This document shows, in pieces, positions 12,753 through 24,804 of a stretch of 64,000 nt of DNA; position 1 is the stretch's first letter; every line of letters begins with the position of its first letter. A program made the position numbers and the translations under genes. Location: assembly GCA_002778195.1 (NCBI GenBank), contig PCDI01000002.1, positions 372,001 to 436,000 on the forward strand. Direction: 5' to 3'. The notes under the pieces were generated by a model. It was not told the DNA's origin. It saw nothing but the letters and a program-made list of their open reading frames with translations, and searched no databases. The DNA comes from Raffaelea ambrosiae (lineage: Eukaryota; Ascomycota; Sordariomycetes; Ophiostomatales; Ophiostomataceae).

Positions 12753-12788
12753 CCACACACACACACTCTCTCTCTCTCTCTCTCTCTC
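12753..12788. repeat. (CA)n-(CT)n microsatellite
   Basis: A compound dinucleotide repeat: CA for about 12 bases and then CT for about 24 bases. Non-coding. Confidence 0.9.
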
Positions 12789-13220
12789 GCAATCATTGGG
12801 TTCCTTCAATACTTCCCACTCAAACATAATACTACCACTTGCCCGACTCGGTCCTTCTTAGACCCCCCCACGACGACCTTCTCAAACGAGCTGTCCCTCG
12901 GGTAGCAATACCGAGGCATGTCCCAGCCCGTCCCCCCGTCCCCCCGTTCCCGCGTGGCTAGTTGGTAATACTCGTATACGGAAGGCCAGCGGGTGCTTCT
13001 GGTCTGTGGCCGGGCTAGCCAAACCTGGAACCAGGATTTCCGGACAAGGGTCTAAGGTCATGGCAGGGGAAATGCTCGTACGCATATGGATGAAGATCAC
13101 GACATGAACCTTCGCAACAGGGTGCTGAGTAGATAATGTTGTGGTCTCTTGCAGCGGGCGACAGCGGACTGCTGACATGCCCTTCCAGATACTTGCTTCC
13201 AAAAACACATCATTCCAAGA

Positions 13221-13259
13221 GTTGGTTCCCCGAGTTGGTTCCCCGATTTGGTTCCCAAG
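13221..13259. repeat. 13-bp tandem repeat, three copies
   Basis: Unit GTTGGTTCCCCGA, two exact copies and a diverged third. Non-coding. Confidence 0.85.
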
Positions 13260-16200
13260 GTCCGTTGGCCAATTTTTTGATTCTCCCATTCTGTGATCTC
13301 GACTTTGAAGAGACTACCCCCAATTGTGTTTCAGACACTACGTGTTTCTTTACATGAGCCACGCCTTCAGGGACGTCCTTTTTTGTACTCCTGTGTTGAC
13401 CCAAACACAACGGTGCCATAATTATCAGAGACAGTCCCCACTGGGTTTCTTCGTTTTCAAACGGCATCATCCCTGTCCCTGTTCATGTCCTCGAGCGTAC
13501 AAAACTGCACATCTTATGCAGCTCTTCTGTGCGGCACCCCTGCTAACAGTTGCTATTTTCTTACTTCTGTGCAGATCTCTCACTGATATGTTTTCAGGAT
13601 AGCACAGAATTGTGGCATGACTCCGCTAGAAAGGACGATCGCAACTGAAAGCAGAAGCTCGAATATTCTGAAGCTTTCTTCTCCTGCCATGCCGAAAGCC
13701 CACAACAACCACTAGCCACCAGCCGGGTGGCTATCTTCACTGTCTCTGAAGACTTTTACCAGTTAAGGGACCTGAGGGTTTTTTTATTTATATCCGTTTT
13801 TCTCTTCGGGTTATTTTCTTTTCTTGTCGACCGAAACTCCATATCAGGGCGCCTACTAAAAGTGGACAGTCTTCGATCGAATACGTACGTAGCAGTAATC
13901 ACGGAGACAACACCGGTATCGAACAAGACATGTATTTTATGCTCTGGGGCGATCCTGAAACCATTGCATACTACTGTCAAGCCTTGGTCTGAGCAGGACA
14001 AAAACTAAACCATAGAACCGTAGACTGAGCCAAACATACAGGGCTCGAAGACCGGCGTGATCGACCAGATAGAGCTAGGGCTTCCTTCCGATCTTCTATG
14101 ATCGTCTGTCAACAAAACAAAAAAAAAAAACACACAAAAAGAACAAATGATGCGTCTTTCGCGGCCATTTTCTTCCCATTCTTGACAGATTGCAGCTGAA
14201 CTCGTCAGCGTTGCATCCGAATACCCAAAACATAGCCAGAATCGGCGATGCGCAGCAACACGGGCATACAGGCAGGGTACACAGCAATTAGATTCTAACT
14301 ATGGAGTGTAAAATCAGAGAGAAAATAACTAACTATCGGACGTCTACATTGCTGCCAAGGGAAACAACTGCCAAGACCGAAAAACGAGGTCAGAACCTTT
14401 GTTGAGGACGCCTTGCCCAGCGCATTGGTGTTTGGGGGGGGGGGGTTGTTCTACGGGGGCGCGGAATGATAGAACAACGGAACGCCCACAGAACGCCCAC
14501 CCTCCCCAAGATTGGCTGTCCAAGGGGACACCAAGGAACCGCGACAAGGCGACATGCCCCCCCCAACGCACGGCCCTCTCTATTGCTTGGTACGGGTGGC
14601 CCGAACGCAAGGTTGAAAACCAACCCCAAGCCCCTTCATAGTAGGTAAGACCAAATAAATTGAAAAAAGAAGAGCTTGAAGAGAAGAAGACCAGAAAAGA
14701 TATCACCAGCAGTGGAACAGCAGTGGAACCAACTCCATGGGAGTTGTCTATCCAGTTTAGCTTGGTTTACTAGAGCCGGCGCCCTAACTCATAGGCGAAA
14801 CAGGCCGGCTATTGCCAGTACGGCAAGGATGATCCTAGGACACAGCCGTCATCGTCTGGAAGGAAGCTACATAGTAGGCAGTCTGGAAGAAGGGAAGAAC
14901 GTCTCCCCCTTCCAAAAGAAGTCAGCCAGAGAGAGACATGCCGGCTGCAAAAGATGGCTATCGGGTCTTGGCAAGGCATGGTGTCTTTTTTTCTTAAGAG
15001 GCCCACTGGAACTGCCCTACAGCTATTTACAAACTGCCCTAGTACATACGTCCTCCCCCGCTCTGTTACGTGTTCCTCCTGGGAAGGAAATTTCACAGTC
15101 TGCGTAACAGCTAGAGCCAGCCACCGCTGAAGAGAAGCTGAAGAAGGAAAGTCCACTTGGCACTGACGCCTCCAAAACCCGAAACTCGAGCCACGATCGC
15201 CCTCAAATTTCTTCCATTCGTGAAGATGTGAAGATTTCCACTCCCACTTTTGGACTTTCCGTAGTTATGTGTCTTTTGTGCCAAGAACAGATGCCTCGTG
15301 GGAGAGAAACTACTTCGTAAGCGACCGCTTCTGCCCCCCCTGCCCTCTGGCCCCTCTGGAGTCCCCTCATACCCTCCTCTTTTTCCTCTAGTCTGTTCTT
15401 CTCGCTCCACTTGCAGTGTACGAGTAAGATAACTTTTTAGACCAAGGGGGGATTTATTTGCATGCAAACGAATGCAATTATGTTTCCGGCGCCCCCTTCT
15501 GCCATGCCCACCCCCCCCATTGTCCCTATGGGTGGCTCTCCTTTTGCCTAGGGCTCCGCGCGACGCTGTCTCCCCAAGTGGAGATACTTGGAATCTCACC
15601 AAATGTCGTAGCCGGCGAGACATGGCAGTCAAACTGGCGAGCCATACGGGTACAGGCGACCAGTCTGCGTATGATACGCCGTATGGTGGTATTATTGGCA
15701 ATGCATGGTATACGCGTGTCGTGGAATCCAGATCTGATGCGCGAACATGCATTTTCATGGAACCAATATCCTGGACGGACTTGCCATGCACGGAACCCAT
15801 CTGCCGGCCCGTCTGTGTTTTCTGGCCATCTCCGACCCATCTCTTACATATCTGTTCCATCGGTGCCACCCATTGGCATCCATTTGTTGCCCATGTATTG
15901 CCCACCTGTTCCCGGTGCGTTGCCTGCTCATCTCCCATCTCCCATCTCGCCGATTGGCCTCCGAGCTGAGTCTTTTTTTATCCTTTTTTGGGGGGGGGGA
16001 CCGACACGAAATCAAGACTGGCGAAGCAACATCAACTGCCCGGGTCCCCTCTTTTGGAGCTTGGTATGCTGAACGGGCATCCGGTGGATGCTGGTGGGTA
16101 TTGTGCGTGTACAATGTATTTTGGACGCCTGTCGCATCTCTCCTGCAATCGACATGCACTGCAACAAGCAAGATTGGCGTCAGATTCGTGGAGACTCGCT

Positions 16201-18021
16201 TTTGGGGCCCATCAAGATTGTCGGGACTATCGGCGTTGTGTCTAAGACGCCTGGTACGGGGTATTGTGATGGGCATTTGATGCATATGGACATGTGTTTT
16301 TCTACTAAGGGGGGAGTTAATCGTGGTCTTCCGCTAAAGAAAATTATCACCATACATGCAGACTATTTTCTTCCCCCCGATTTTCTGAAGATTTGCTGCT
16401 GCGTATCTTGGTGATTTATGCTGTGTGCCCCCGCAAGAGAAACCCTGGTCGAGAAAGATGAACCAATTGAGCCGAGTTTGCATGCCTCAGTGAGACGCCG
16501 GCATATCCATCGGTAGAAGGTGCGACATAAGAGAAGAGGAAAAAGAGAGATCCACGCGAACCTCTTTGGGTTTCATCTTTCTTGTGCGTCTTTTCTGTGC
16601 ATCATCTCGTTCTGTGCTTCGTCTGACTCGGTAGTTCCTGGACTCGGCAGGTCCTGCTGACAAGAGGCCCCAGTCTAGCCCCCTAAGAGGGCTGTCGTGT
16701 TGCATGCGTGCCTTGCAGAAACTGTGCCAGCATCGTAAGCGAAAATGGAGTTGTTTCTTCCCGTGCAGAGAAAAAAGACCCGAGAAGAAGCCGTTCGGAG
16801 GCACGCGGAGACAGTGCATATACAGTATAAAAACTGTATACAGGACAGTGCACTGGCAATCAACGGCTGCTGACTGTACAATTTCTCACTCTTGTCCAGA
16901 AATAGCGGAAGCCGCGGAAACCGTCGGGAAGGTGCCGCTATTTCTATGACACATGGTGACCTGACAGCCAGCCACGGCTTTTCCCCAGCGTTTCCCAGTG
17001 TTCTGGGTCAGGGCCACAGGGAGAACACGGGAAGAACACGAGGAAGCGAGGGAGAGCGATGACCAACAACAGGGGGAGGACGTCTGGTCTCACCTCCTTG
17101 ACAGCCACTGGCTACTTGATTGAAGGCATGCAATCTTAACGGAACCCAGACAAGCAAACAGAGACAAGGAAACAGGGAGACAACGAGGCAAAGAACAACA
17201 AAAAGAGGAGGAGCAAAGAAGAGCCTTGTAATCCCGAGACGCACATTGGCGGGGGACGAGGGAGGGACGAGGGAGGCAGAGACGGAGGAAGAAACCTTTC
17301 TGACGTCGGTTTCTTACGGTGTGCCTTCCGGCCGCAGCACTCGCCGCCACCAGATTTGCTGACTTTTTCTCCCCCCTTCTGTTATCGGGCAGTCTCGCCG
17401 CGGAGATGCAACAAAACAACGGACACGCGCGGGGAGTCCGGGAGGCCGTGCTAGAGCATTCTTTCCTGTTTGGAGCCCTTTGGGACATCTTGGGAGCCTT
17501 TCGATAACGTCTCGGTGACATTCATCCTGCTCTAGAACTGCTACAGCTGCTAGGCCTGCGGCCCAACCCGTACAGACCAGCCCCATTACCAATCCTTTCT
17601 GACCGGCAGCCATCCAGACTGCGAGCTGGCCCTGCAAGCGCAGCCTGCCCCGCAGTCTTTGCACGGTACCATGACGAAGGAGAGTCCTGTTCTGGCGGTC
17701 TCGCACGATAACACCGGAGATGCACATTTTGGCATCATGCCACAAGGCAGTCGTTGGACTGTGGGCGGACATGGCTGGCGGAGGGTTTGCGAGTTCCTGC
17801 ACATCCTGTGCGACTCCTGCCATATAACGGCAACAAGCATAAGAGGAGAAGACGAGTCCGTTGTGAAGAGACCTTTCTTTTTGTTGTAGATCCAGTAATC
17901 CAGTAATCCAGACGAAATCCGAACATCGCGAGATTCTCTTCCCCCCAAGACGTTCATTGCGGCAACCGCTCACCACTGTCACCAGAACCACCATCAACGC
18001 CACCACTACCACCCGCACACC

Positions 18022-19169
18022 ATGGCTGCGAAGACTCTGAAACCCGGCGCCATCGAGCTCGAAAAGCCGGCCGCCCCGTCCACGCCCCCCAGCGAGTCCA
18101 CGCCGCCGCCGACAATCACGCCAGAGCAAATCGCCATCGTCAAGTCAACCGCGCCCGTGCTGCAGGTGCACGGCGTCACCATCACCACGCTCTTCTACAA
18201 GAACATGATCAACGCCAACCCGGAGCTGCGCAACGTCTTCAGCGCTACCTCCCAGGCCACCGGCGCCCAGCCGCGCGCTCTGGCGGCCTCAGTCCTCGCA
18301 TATGCCACCTACATCGATGACCTGCCCAAGCTGCACCACGCCGTAGAGCGTATCGCCCACAAGCATGCATCGCTGCAGATCCAGCCGGCCCAGTACGCCA
18401 TTGTGGGCAAGTACCTGATGGAGGCCATCGGCATTGTGCTCGGCGAGGCGGCCACGCCCGCCATTGTCGACGCCTGGTCGACGGCGTATGCCGTGCTGGC
18501 GTCCGTATTCATCGACCGCGAGCAAACCCTGTATGACGAGGCCCGCCAGGCCGACCACAACCGCGGATGGGTAGGCTGGCGCCCCTTCATGGTCGCCAAG
18601 CGTGAGCCGGCCTCCCAGGGCGGCATTCTGAACCTGTATCTCCAGCCCATCGACGGCCGCCCACTGCCGTCGTTTCTGCCTGGCCAGTACGTCAGCCTTC
18701 AGCTGTCTGTGCCCGCCCTCGGCAACGTCCTGCAGAGCCGCCAGTACAGCCTGAGCCAGGCGCCGCACGCTGAGGGCGACGTCTACCGCATCAGCGTCAA
18801 GCGCGACGCGGGCAACCCGGACAGCACAGGCCCCGACAGCACCCCCGGCATCATCTCCAACATGGTCCACCAGCTCAAGGAGGGCGACACGGTCGAGTTG
18901 TCTCAGCCCCAGGGCGAATTCGTCCTGGACGCTGATCACCCGGAGGCCCAGTCTGCCCGCGCGCCCGTCGTGCTCGTATCCGCCGGCGTCGGTGCCACCC
19001 CCATGCTGTCCATCCTCGAGCAGCTGGCCGGCCAGACGCCCACCCGGCCCGTCTCGTGGCTGCACGGGTCGCACTCGCGCGCGAGCCTGCCATTTGCCGA
19101 GACTGTCCAAAAATTGCAGGCCGCGCACCCGGACCAGATCCAGACGCGGGTGGTCCTCACCGAGGGCGA

Positions 19170-19201
<32 letters not shown>

Positions 19202-19416
19202 CTGCCGACCAGAGTGTCATTACCGGCACACACCTGGATCTGGCCCAGGTGCCCGAGAATGACCGCGCCGGTCTTCTGCACATTGACAACGCCCAGACGG
19301 GCTACTATGTGTGTGGTCCGGCGAGCTTTATGCTGGCGGCACGCAAGGCGCTGGAGGACATGGGCGTGTCGGCCGACCGAATCTACGTGGAACTGTTTGC
19401 GACGGGTGATCTGTAG
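18022..19416 (+). CDS. Flavohemoglobin, nitric oxide dioxygenase
   Basis: Single-exon gene of 464 residues. It converts NO to nitrate with O2 and NAD(P)H, protecting against nitrosative stress. The globin domain (about 32-170) has LFYKNMI and the F-helix IAHKHASLQI, with proximal haem His at 115. The FAD-binding signature RQYSLSQAP is at 240-248. The NAD-binding AGVGATPMLS is at 321-330. The C-terminus YYVCGPASFM...YVELFATGDL is typical of Hmp/Fhb proteins. Compared with the roughly 400-residue bacterial form it has a Pro/Ser/Thr-rich N-terminal extension of about 30 residues and a DADADADA insert near residue 390. The extension does not look like a strong mitochondrial presequence. The start is the first ATG after an in-frame stop-rich leader. 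Confidence 0.96.
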
Positions 19417-21196
19417 GAAAAGATCGAGAATATCGTTTGGAGTGTTGCTTGTGATAATTCCTCCGTATTTGTCTCTCTCTTCTCCCGCATCAGTATTGGC
19501 GTTTGTTGTTTTTCAGGGCTATGACACGATACTGTTCTTGCGCAGCTGTATTTGTTTCGTGTTGTAGACTTTGTTCTTTGGCCTTGGGAGACTGGATTTC
19601 GACTGGGGGTTTATCATGTTTGATTTCTTGCCAATAGACAATATACCTCACCTCTTTTCAAAGACAAAAAATAAGATGATTCCACTGTTCTTGTCTGCTT
19701 GCTTATTCAGTGTGTCTGTCAGTGTTTCAGCCTCTGCCAAGGAGGTATGATGGGCGAGCGCCCCAGACTCAGCCACATCAATTTTGTTGGCCAAAACAGG
19801 AAGGCACAAAACACCACCTGGTGGTCTCCTATCTGGTTGTTGTGGTTCTTCTCTCTCTTTCCTTCCCGTTTCCCTGCCTTCCCTTTTTGGGTCGCCAGTC
19901 TTAGACACTGCCTCTTATACATCGTCTCCCAGCCGAGGCCTTCTGGACCATTCTCTCACGCCTCCTCCCTGACTGCATCTCTAACAGTGGCCAAGGCAAC
20001 CCACAAACCAACCAGGGAACGGTGCATCATCTGGCGCTGCCACGTGGGGCTGAGAAAGAGACAGAACATCCTTTGGAGAGATATACAATTGTTGGTGAGA
20101 CATCTTCTGCTCTTGCCCACGGAAGTCCTCCATTTGTTTCTGAGATCCGCTCGGGTGTCTAAAATATGACTAAATGTTACGAAACGCCAACTTCTTCGAG
20201 TCCTTGTTTCTCCCAAGCTCACATATGACAACATCACCCTTTATGATCCCCACAATACGCTTTTCACGCTGTGATGCTCACTTCCGTGGCATTCACTTGC
20301 CGAGCAGGAGGGCAAGTCAAGCGAGTTCTCCATGTCTCGGACAACCACAGGTGAAGAGAGACACCGGATAAGGCGTGTTCATCTTTGTGCAAGCCATTCC
20401 ATTTCTTGTAACTCCCTCGTGTCCAGGTCGGGCAAGACTAAGAGACAGTGGAGCATGTCTCGGGGACCGACTTTTGACCTAGAACAGTCACCTCGTGGTC
20501 GTTTTCTGGCCCCGTGGTGGATGTTGACGCTGCCAATCCTGCAGGAGGCCGAATAATGTCACCTTCACTTCCCTGGGCGCCATGGCACCACTTGAATATT
20601 TCAGCAAGGCATCGCTTGTCTTGACGAATGCGATGTGTGATGACGTACCTTGACAAGGAATGGTTTACTCATCACAAGGGCTCGTGTTCCACAAGTTTGT
20701 ACCAAGACTGCGAATAAGCATATACAACAAAGAACACCCTGTTTTTCAAAAGGATCCGGAGGCGAGCAATGGTGCAAGTTTTGCCGGCCACCCCTCGAGA
20801 TCTTGGTTAAAGTTGCAGGTGTCGATATGACAGCTACCCGAGATAAATGAACAAAATAAGAAGGGAAAAAAAACGGGACGGTGGCTTTTCGCTGGTCAAT
20901 AGAGGGGCGGGCGCATGCATATATCCTACAAATGCGGTGGGAAGAAAGTGTCTCACTTGTGCTGAAAAGCGAAGGAAGTATCGAGAGAGCAGGAGAGAGC
21001 GAGAAAGGGTGCCGATGGCCACTCGGTAAGCCAAAAAAGGACATATTTGGACGGCCCGTTCCACATGAAGAGGGCGTTCCCACATCCAGTCCGCGATAGG
21101 GCAGGAACTGCTCAGCATCCTGTCCCATTTTCGTCTGAAAGAAAACCCCAGCTATACCCTTTCGTCACAGTTTACACAATCACACGTGGCCGCTGA

Positions 21197-21238
21197 CTTT
21201 TTTTCTTTTTTTTCTTTTTTTCTTTTTTTCTTTCTCTT
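21197..21238. repeat. T-rich polypyrimidine tract
   Basis: Runs of T interrupted by single C at about 8-base spacing, followed by a short A/T-rich block. Non-coding. Confidence 0.8.
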
Positions 21239-22086
21239 TGTTGTTTTCTTTGTTCTCAAAATAGCCCCCGTCCTTGGTGTTTCCCAAAGGTTTCAAAAAA
21301 CGTGGAAAACGTGAAAATCGTGAAAATCGTGGAAATCGTTGAATCGTGGAAGCGTGAGCATCATCTGCACTCCCGCTCATGCCCCCGGACAGAGAAGAGA
21401 CTCGAGCATTATCTGACCAGCGGCGGCTCACTCTGCATCTCGCATTCATCAATCGTTTCTAATTGTCTTGGGCTCCTATGTGGAAGCAGGATGTGGTAGG
21501 ACAGCATCAGCCTATTGGCATCTCTTCTTCCGCGGCAATGCTTCATTCTCCCCAATTTGCTGTGAATGCACTTCTCTCCATGCCTGCACACCCCCCCCCT
21601 GTGGGGGTTTCTGCACGTTAACCGAATCTGCGTCTGGTACTGCGTACCCAAATGGCTGCTGCATTTCCCTTGTAGCTGCATGATTTCCGTGGAACGCCGT
21701 GGCCCAGCTCTTGCCAGCCTATCGTTGCTTCCCAAAGCCAGGCCGCTTTGGATCACACGACGTGCTTTTTCGTACCACCCGAGATCCCGCAGATACCTGC
21801 GAAATGCAGACCAACGGCAACCAAGATCCTGCCTAAGCCGTCTGCAACACCTCTGATGAGCAGCGCAGTACGTGGAAGCCCAACCGCATGGACAGCCAGG
21901 TTATCCCCATTTGTCTGTCCTATGTATCTCCACGCCGCTGACCACCATATTACTGGTGGGTGATTTTGTTTTCGTCCGGCATGTGCGTGCAGAAACGATG
22001 ATGCGTCTGCTTCCGGAGAATATGCATCTGGCCCGCCTTTTGTTTCTGCAGCCGTACGTACAGTCTGTACGTTAGGCGTTTTTTTT

Positions 22087-22108
22087 TGTGTGTGTGTGTG
22101 TGTGTGCG
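22087..22108. repeat. (GT)n microsatellite
   Basis: About ten GT units, then GC/GT variants; about 310 bp upstream of the Zn2Cys6 regulator start codon. Confidence 0.85.
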
Positions 22109-22417
22109 TGCGTGGGTGTATGTCTTGGATCGCCTCTAGTTTCTGCTTTGGCCATTGTCTGTCGAGCTCTCTTTCTTGACATCTCTTTTCCGTTCCTGTG
22201 ATTTCCCGACTTTTGAGTTTTCTTTTTCTTCGCGGGAGATTCAAATTCATACTCCTTCCGTTATATTCATTCCCCACAGAAAAGCCAACTGGCACTCGTC
22301 GAACACCTCCTGCCACTCAGACCTGGCGGCCCTTAGTTCTGGACCAACGCTTTCCTTCTTTTGCAACTTCCTCCAGTCCGCCTGAAGAACTTGCAACACC
22401 TGCAATATCTGCAAGTC

Positions 22418-24376
22418 ATGGCTGACGGTCTCGTCATTCGGAAGGCATGCAATCGCTGCCACACGCAGAAACTCAGCTGCAAACGTCTTGGCACCGAGCC
22501 ATGCGAACGTTGCGTTCGACTGAAGAAAGAATGCAAATCGAGCCCGTCTCTTCGTTTCCGCAAAACAAGCAGCAGCAACAGCAGCAGCAGCAATAACAAT
22601 AGCAACACCATCATCAGAAATAGCCATGGAAGCTACAATGGCAGCAACCACCAAAACCACCAGGACGGGACCAGAAACTACTTTGGCAGCCGGAACGTCC
22701 ACGGATACGACAACATCTCCAGCAAATCTGCCATGCTGCCCCCCGACCACATACAACTGGACCATGGATGGAAGAAAGAACCAACCTTCTTCAGCCATGC
22801 CGACCCAACAGATCCTGCCTACTGCTGGACCGATGCCGGGTTTCCAGAACAGTCGTTCTACGAAGACACATTGATCGGCCACGCCTTTGCCGGTACTGGC
22901 ACGCCGATCTGGTCCCATACAGCAGCCGCAACAAGCATAATGGGCAGCCCGGACACCATATCGGCCATGCCAGCCGCTGTTGGCGACGGCGTTGCCATGG
23001 CCAGGTGGAACAGTACCGTACTGTCGGGTCTTGATACCGCCTTGCCGTATCATGCGACAGCCACTGCTACTCCTGCTGCCTGCATATACTCGGCGTCTGC
23101 GTCTTCTACTTCACCTGCGGCGTCTATGCGGGATGCCGATGGCACTATGGCCTATTCACCTACCAGCCACCAGCAGCAGCCTCAGCAGCACCAACACCGA
23201 AGCCACCCCCTGCTGCATGCAGCCAGTCAGAGCGGTGGTCAAGACCCGGACGGATCAAACGCCACATCCACCAACCCCAACACCACCACTACTACTGCAA
23301 TGAGTAATTGCTGTGCACAGCTGCTGGACGTCCATGCACAGCTCCTGGAGCTGGCGGCTCAGGTTCCGGTCGCCCAGGTCGACGAGGATGCCTCGCTTTA
23401 CAGAGGGCAGCCGCATCCACCACCACCACCTGTTGACCACGACCAGCGGTTCCCCATGGAGGCTCTGTTTTCCCTGTCGCAGAGCTTTCTTGCGGCTGCG
23501 GAGGAGTTGTGTGCAGGAGGTCGTGGCCACCCCCCGGGCGGTTACCCCCCTGCCGGTCACACAAACAACACCAGCCTGTCGCTGATCCATACTCCTACTG
23601 GCCAGCAGTCCACGGGCATGCGTTCCCTCGACACACACACCGGTAACACAAATAACAACATTCTGTTGCTGGCCCACTCGGCCTACGCTGGCTTGCTGGA
23701 CCTGTATGGGGCCGTCGTGCGTCTCGTCGAGCCGGTCATTCTGTCGGCGTCAGCGCCAGCGTTGTCGTCGTCGTCGTCGTTGTCGTCTTCGTCGTCGTCG
23801 TCCTCCTCCTCCACCTCACCTCGCATGCAGGCCGAGCGTGGATCAGCCGCTGCGGCTGCCTGCCTGCGCCTCTGCTGTCTGCCCAACGTGTCTCTGGGTG
23901 GGTTCCCCGTTCCATCGACGCCCGCGCTGCACCTGGGCCTGGCGCTGCGGCTGGCGGACTGTCTGATTGTCAGCTGCGGACAAGCGAATGCTGCTTTCCG
24001 GCTGTATGCCATGGAGACCGACAGTGCTGCATTCCGACACAGCAGCCTGTCGTCGACGTCCTCGTCGTCGGCCACGCCGTCAGGCCAATTTGATTTTGAC
24101 CCTGGGCGCAATGGCTGCTGCCCCGCCACCGCCATGTTGTCGGCAGAAGACGTTGCCCCTACCTCGCTCGTGGACACCTCGGCACCGTTCGGCCCCCAGG
24201 AGGCATTTGCCATGGCCCCTGCTGGCTTTGGTGCTGTGTCCCATGCCGACGCAGGTTCGCACACTGCCAGAATTCCAGCTCTGGACGGCCTGCAAAGCCT
24301 TCCAAGTCTCCAAGCGCAGGAGCACCGGTTGCGAAAAGAGCTGGCCGAGCTACGTATGGCGCTAACCGCGTCTTGA
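22418..24376 (+). CDS. Zn2Cys6 transcription factor, AflR-like
   Basis: Single-exon gene of 652 residues starting MADGLVIRKACNRCHTQKL. The binuclear zinc cluster uses Cys 11, 14, 21, 29, 32 and 39 (C-x2-C-x6-C-x7-C-x2-C-x6-C). A low-complexity Ser/Asn, Gln/His and Thr-rich linker follows. The C-terminal half contains CCLPNVSLGGFPVPSTPALH, which resembles the AflR regulatory domain of aflatoxin/sterigmatocystin regulators. A Leu/Glu-rich helix (HRLRKELAELRMAL) ends the protein and could dimerise. AflR relatives usually sit in, and switch on, secondary-metabolite clusters; no synthase gene lies within this window, so the target is unknown. Trinucleotide runs (CAG/AGC, TCG) encode the Gln, Ser and Asn tracts and may vary in length. 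Confidence 0.88.
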   Translation: MADGLVIRKACNRCHTQKLSCKRLGTEPCERCVRLKKECKSSPSLRFRKTSSSNSSSSNNNSNTIIRNSHGSYNGSNHQNHQDGTRNYFGSRNVHGYDNISSKSAMLPPDHIQLDHGWKKEPTFFSHADPTDPAYCWTDAGFPEQSFYEDTLIGHAFAGTGTPIWSHTAAATSIMGSPDTISAMPAAVGDGVAMARWNSTVLSGLDTALPYHATATATPAACIYSASASSTSPAASMRDADGTMAYSPTSHQQQPQQHQHRSHPLLHAASQSGGQDPDGSNATSTNPNTTTTTAMSNCCAQLLDVHAQLLELAAQVPVAQVDEDASLYRGQPHPPPPPVDHDQRFPMEALFSLSQSFLAAAEELCAGGRGHPPGGYPPAGHTNNTSLSLIHTPTGQQSTGMRSLDTHTGNTNNNILLLAHSAYAGLLDLYGAVVRLVEPVILSASAPALSSSSSLSSSSSSSSSSTSPRMQAERGSAAAAACLRLCCLPNVSLGGFPVPSTPALHLGLALRLADCLIVSCGQANAAFRLYAMETDSAAFRHSSLSSTSSSSATPSGQFDFDPGRNGCCPATAMLSAEDVAPTSLVDTSAPFGPQEAFAMAPAGFGAVSHADAGSHTARIPALDGLQSLPSLQAQEHRLRKELAELRMALTAS

Positions 24377-24648
24377 GCAGTCCGCGATGTGTTCTCGATT
24401 CGTGCGCGGAGGAAAGAGAAGAACGAAAACATTTTTTTTGTTCAACGGGTTTATTACTGGGAAGGCCGTCTCCATTTTGTGACAATAGCGTTCCTTATTT
24501 TGATAACACTTTACGACGCAAATATGCAATGCCGACTGTCTTTTGTGAATGCATACAAACGTTTGTCGAAATACCACCCAAAAAAAAGACGAGAAAAAGA
24601 AAAGACAAAAAATAAGAAATAAGAAAAGCCGGGAGTGGCAAAAGTGAA

Positions 24649-24738
24649 AGGTCCTGCCCGGACTCGAACCGGGGCTCTTGGAAGTTGGAATTTTGCAGTA
24701 ATCAGAATCCAATGTCCTAACCGCTAGACTACAGGACC
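24649..24738 (-). tRNA. tRNA-Gln (CUG) with short intron
   Basis: On the minus strand the acceptor stem GGTCCTG pairs with CAGGACC at the 3' end, with discriminator T. The D-arm has AGTCTAGCGGTTAGGAC, the T-arm GGTTCGAGTCC. The anticodon stem TTGGA/TCCAA encloses TT-CTG-A followed by an insertion of about 11 nt (TTACTGCAAAA region), placed right after position 37 as in nuclear tRNA introns. The anticodon CTG indicates Gln. A transcription-stopping T run occurs downstream on the minus strand, as expected for RNA polymerase III. Confidence 0.93.
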
Positions 24739-24776
24739 GTTGCTTGAACGATGAGTGAATTTCTGTGCTTCTGGCG

Positions 24777-24804
24777 GTTTTCGCTCGTTTTCGCTCGTTT
24801 TCGC
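24777..24804. repeat. 10-bp tandem repeat beside tRNA-Gln
   Basis: Unit GTTTTCGCTC, two exact copies plus a partial third, just upstream of the tRNA in its transcriptional direction. Confidence 0.85.

Larger units (their letters stand above)
9730..18021. other. 8.3-kb gene desert
   Basis: No coding region could be supported on either strand. ORFs are short, overlapping and without family motifs. Content is simple-sequence DNA: G runs (10476-10501, 14437-14448, 15988-15996), CA/CT dinucleotides (12753-12788) and a 13-bp tandem repeat (13221-13259). No transposase, reverse-transcriptase motif, terminal repeat or tRNA was recognised. The last few hundred bases are presumably the flavohemoglobin promoter and leader. 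Confidence 0.5.
19417..22417. other. 3-kb intergenic region
   Basis: No supported gene. It holds the flavohemoglobin 3' flank, a polypyrimidine stretch (21197-21238), short imperfect CGTGAAAAT repeats (about 21300-21345), a GT microsatellite (22087-22108) and, at its right end, the leader of the AflR-like regulator. Confidence 0.5.

Noticed and set aside
18289..19281. 330-codon minus-strand frame
   Set aside because: Antisense shadow of the flavohemoglobin gene, with no domain.
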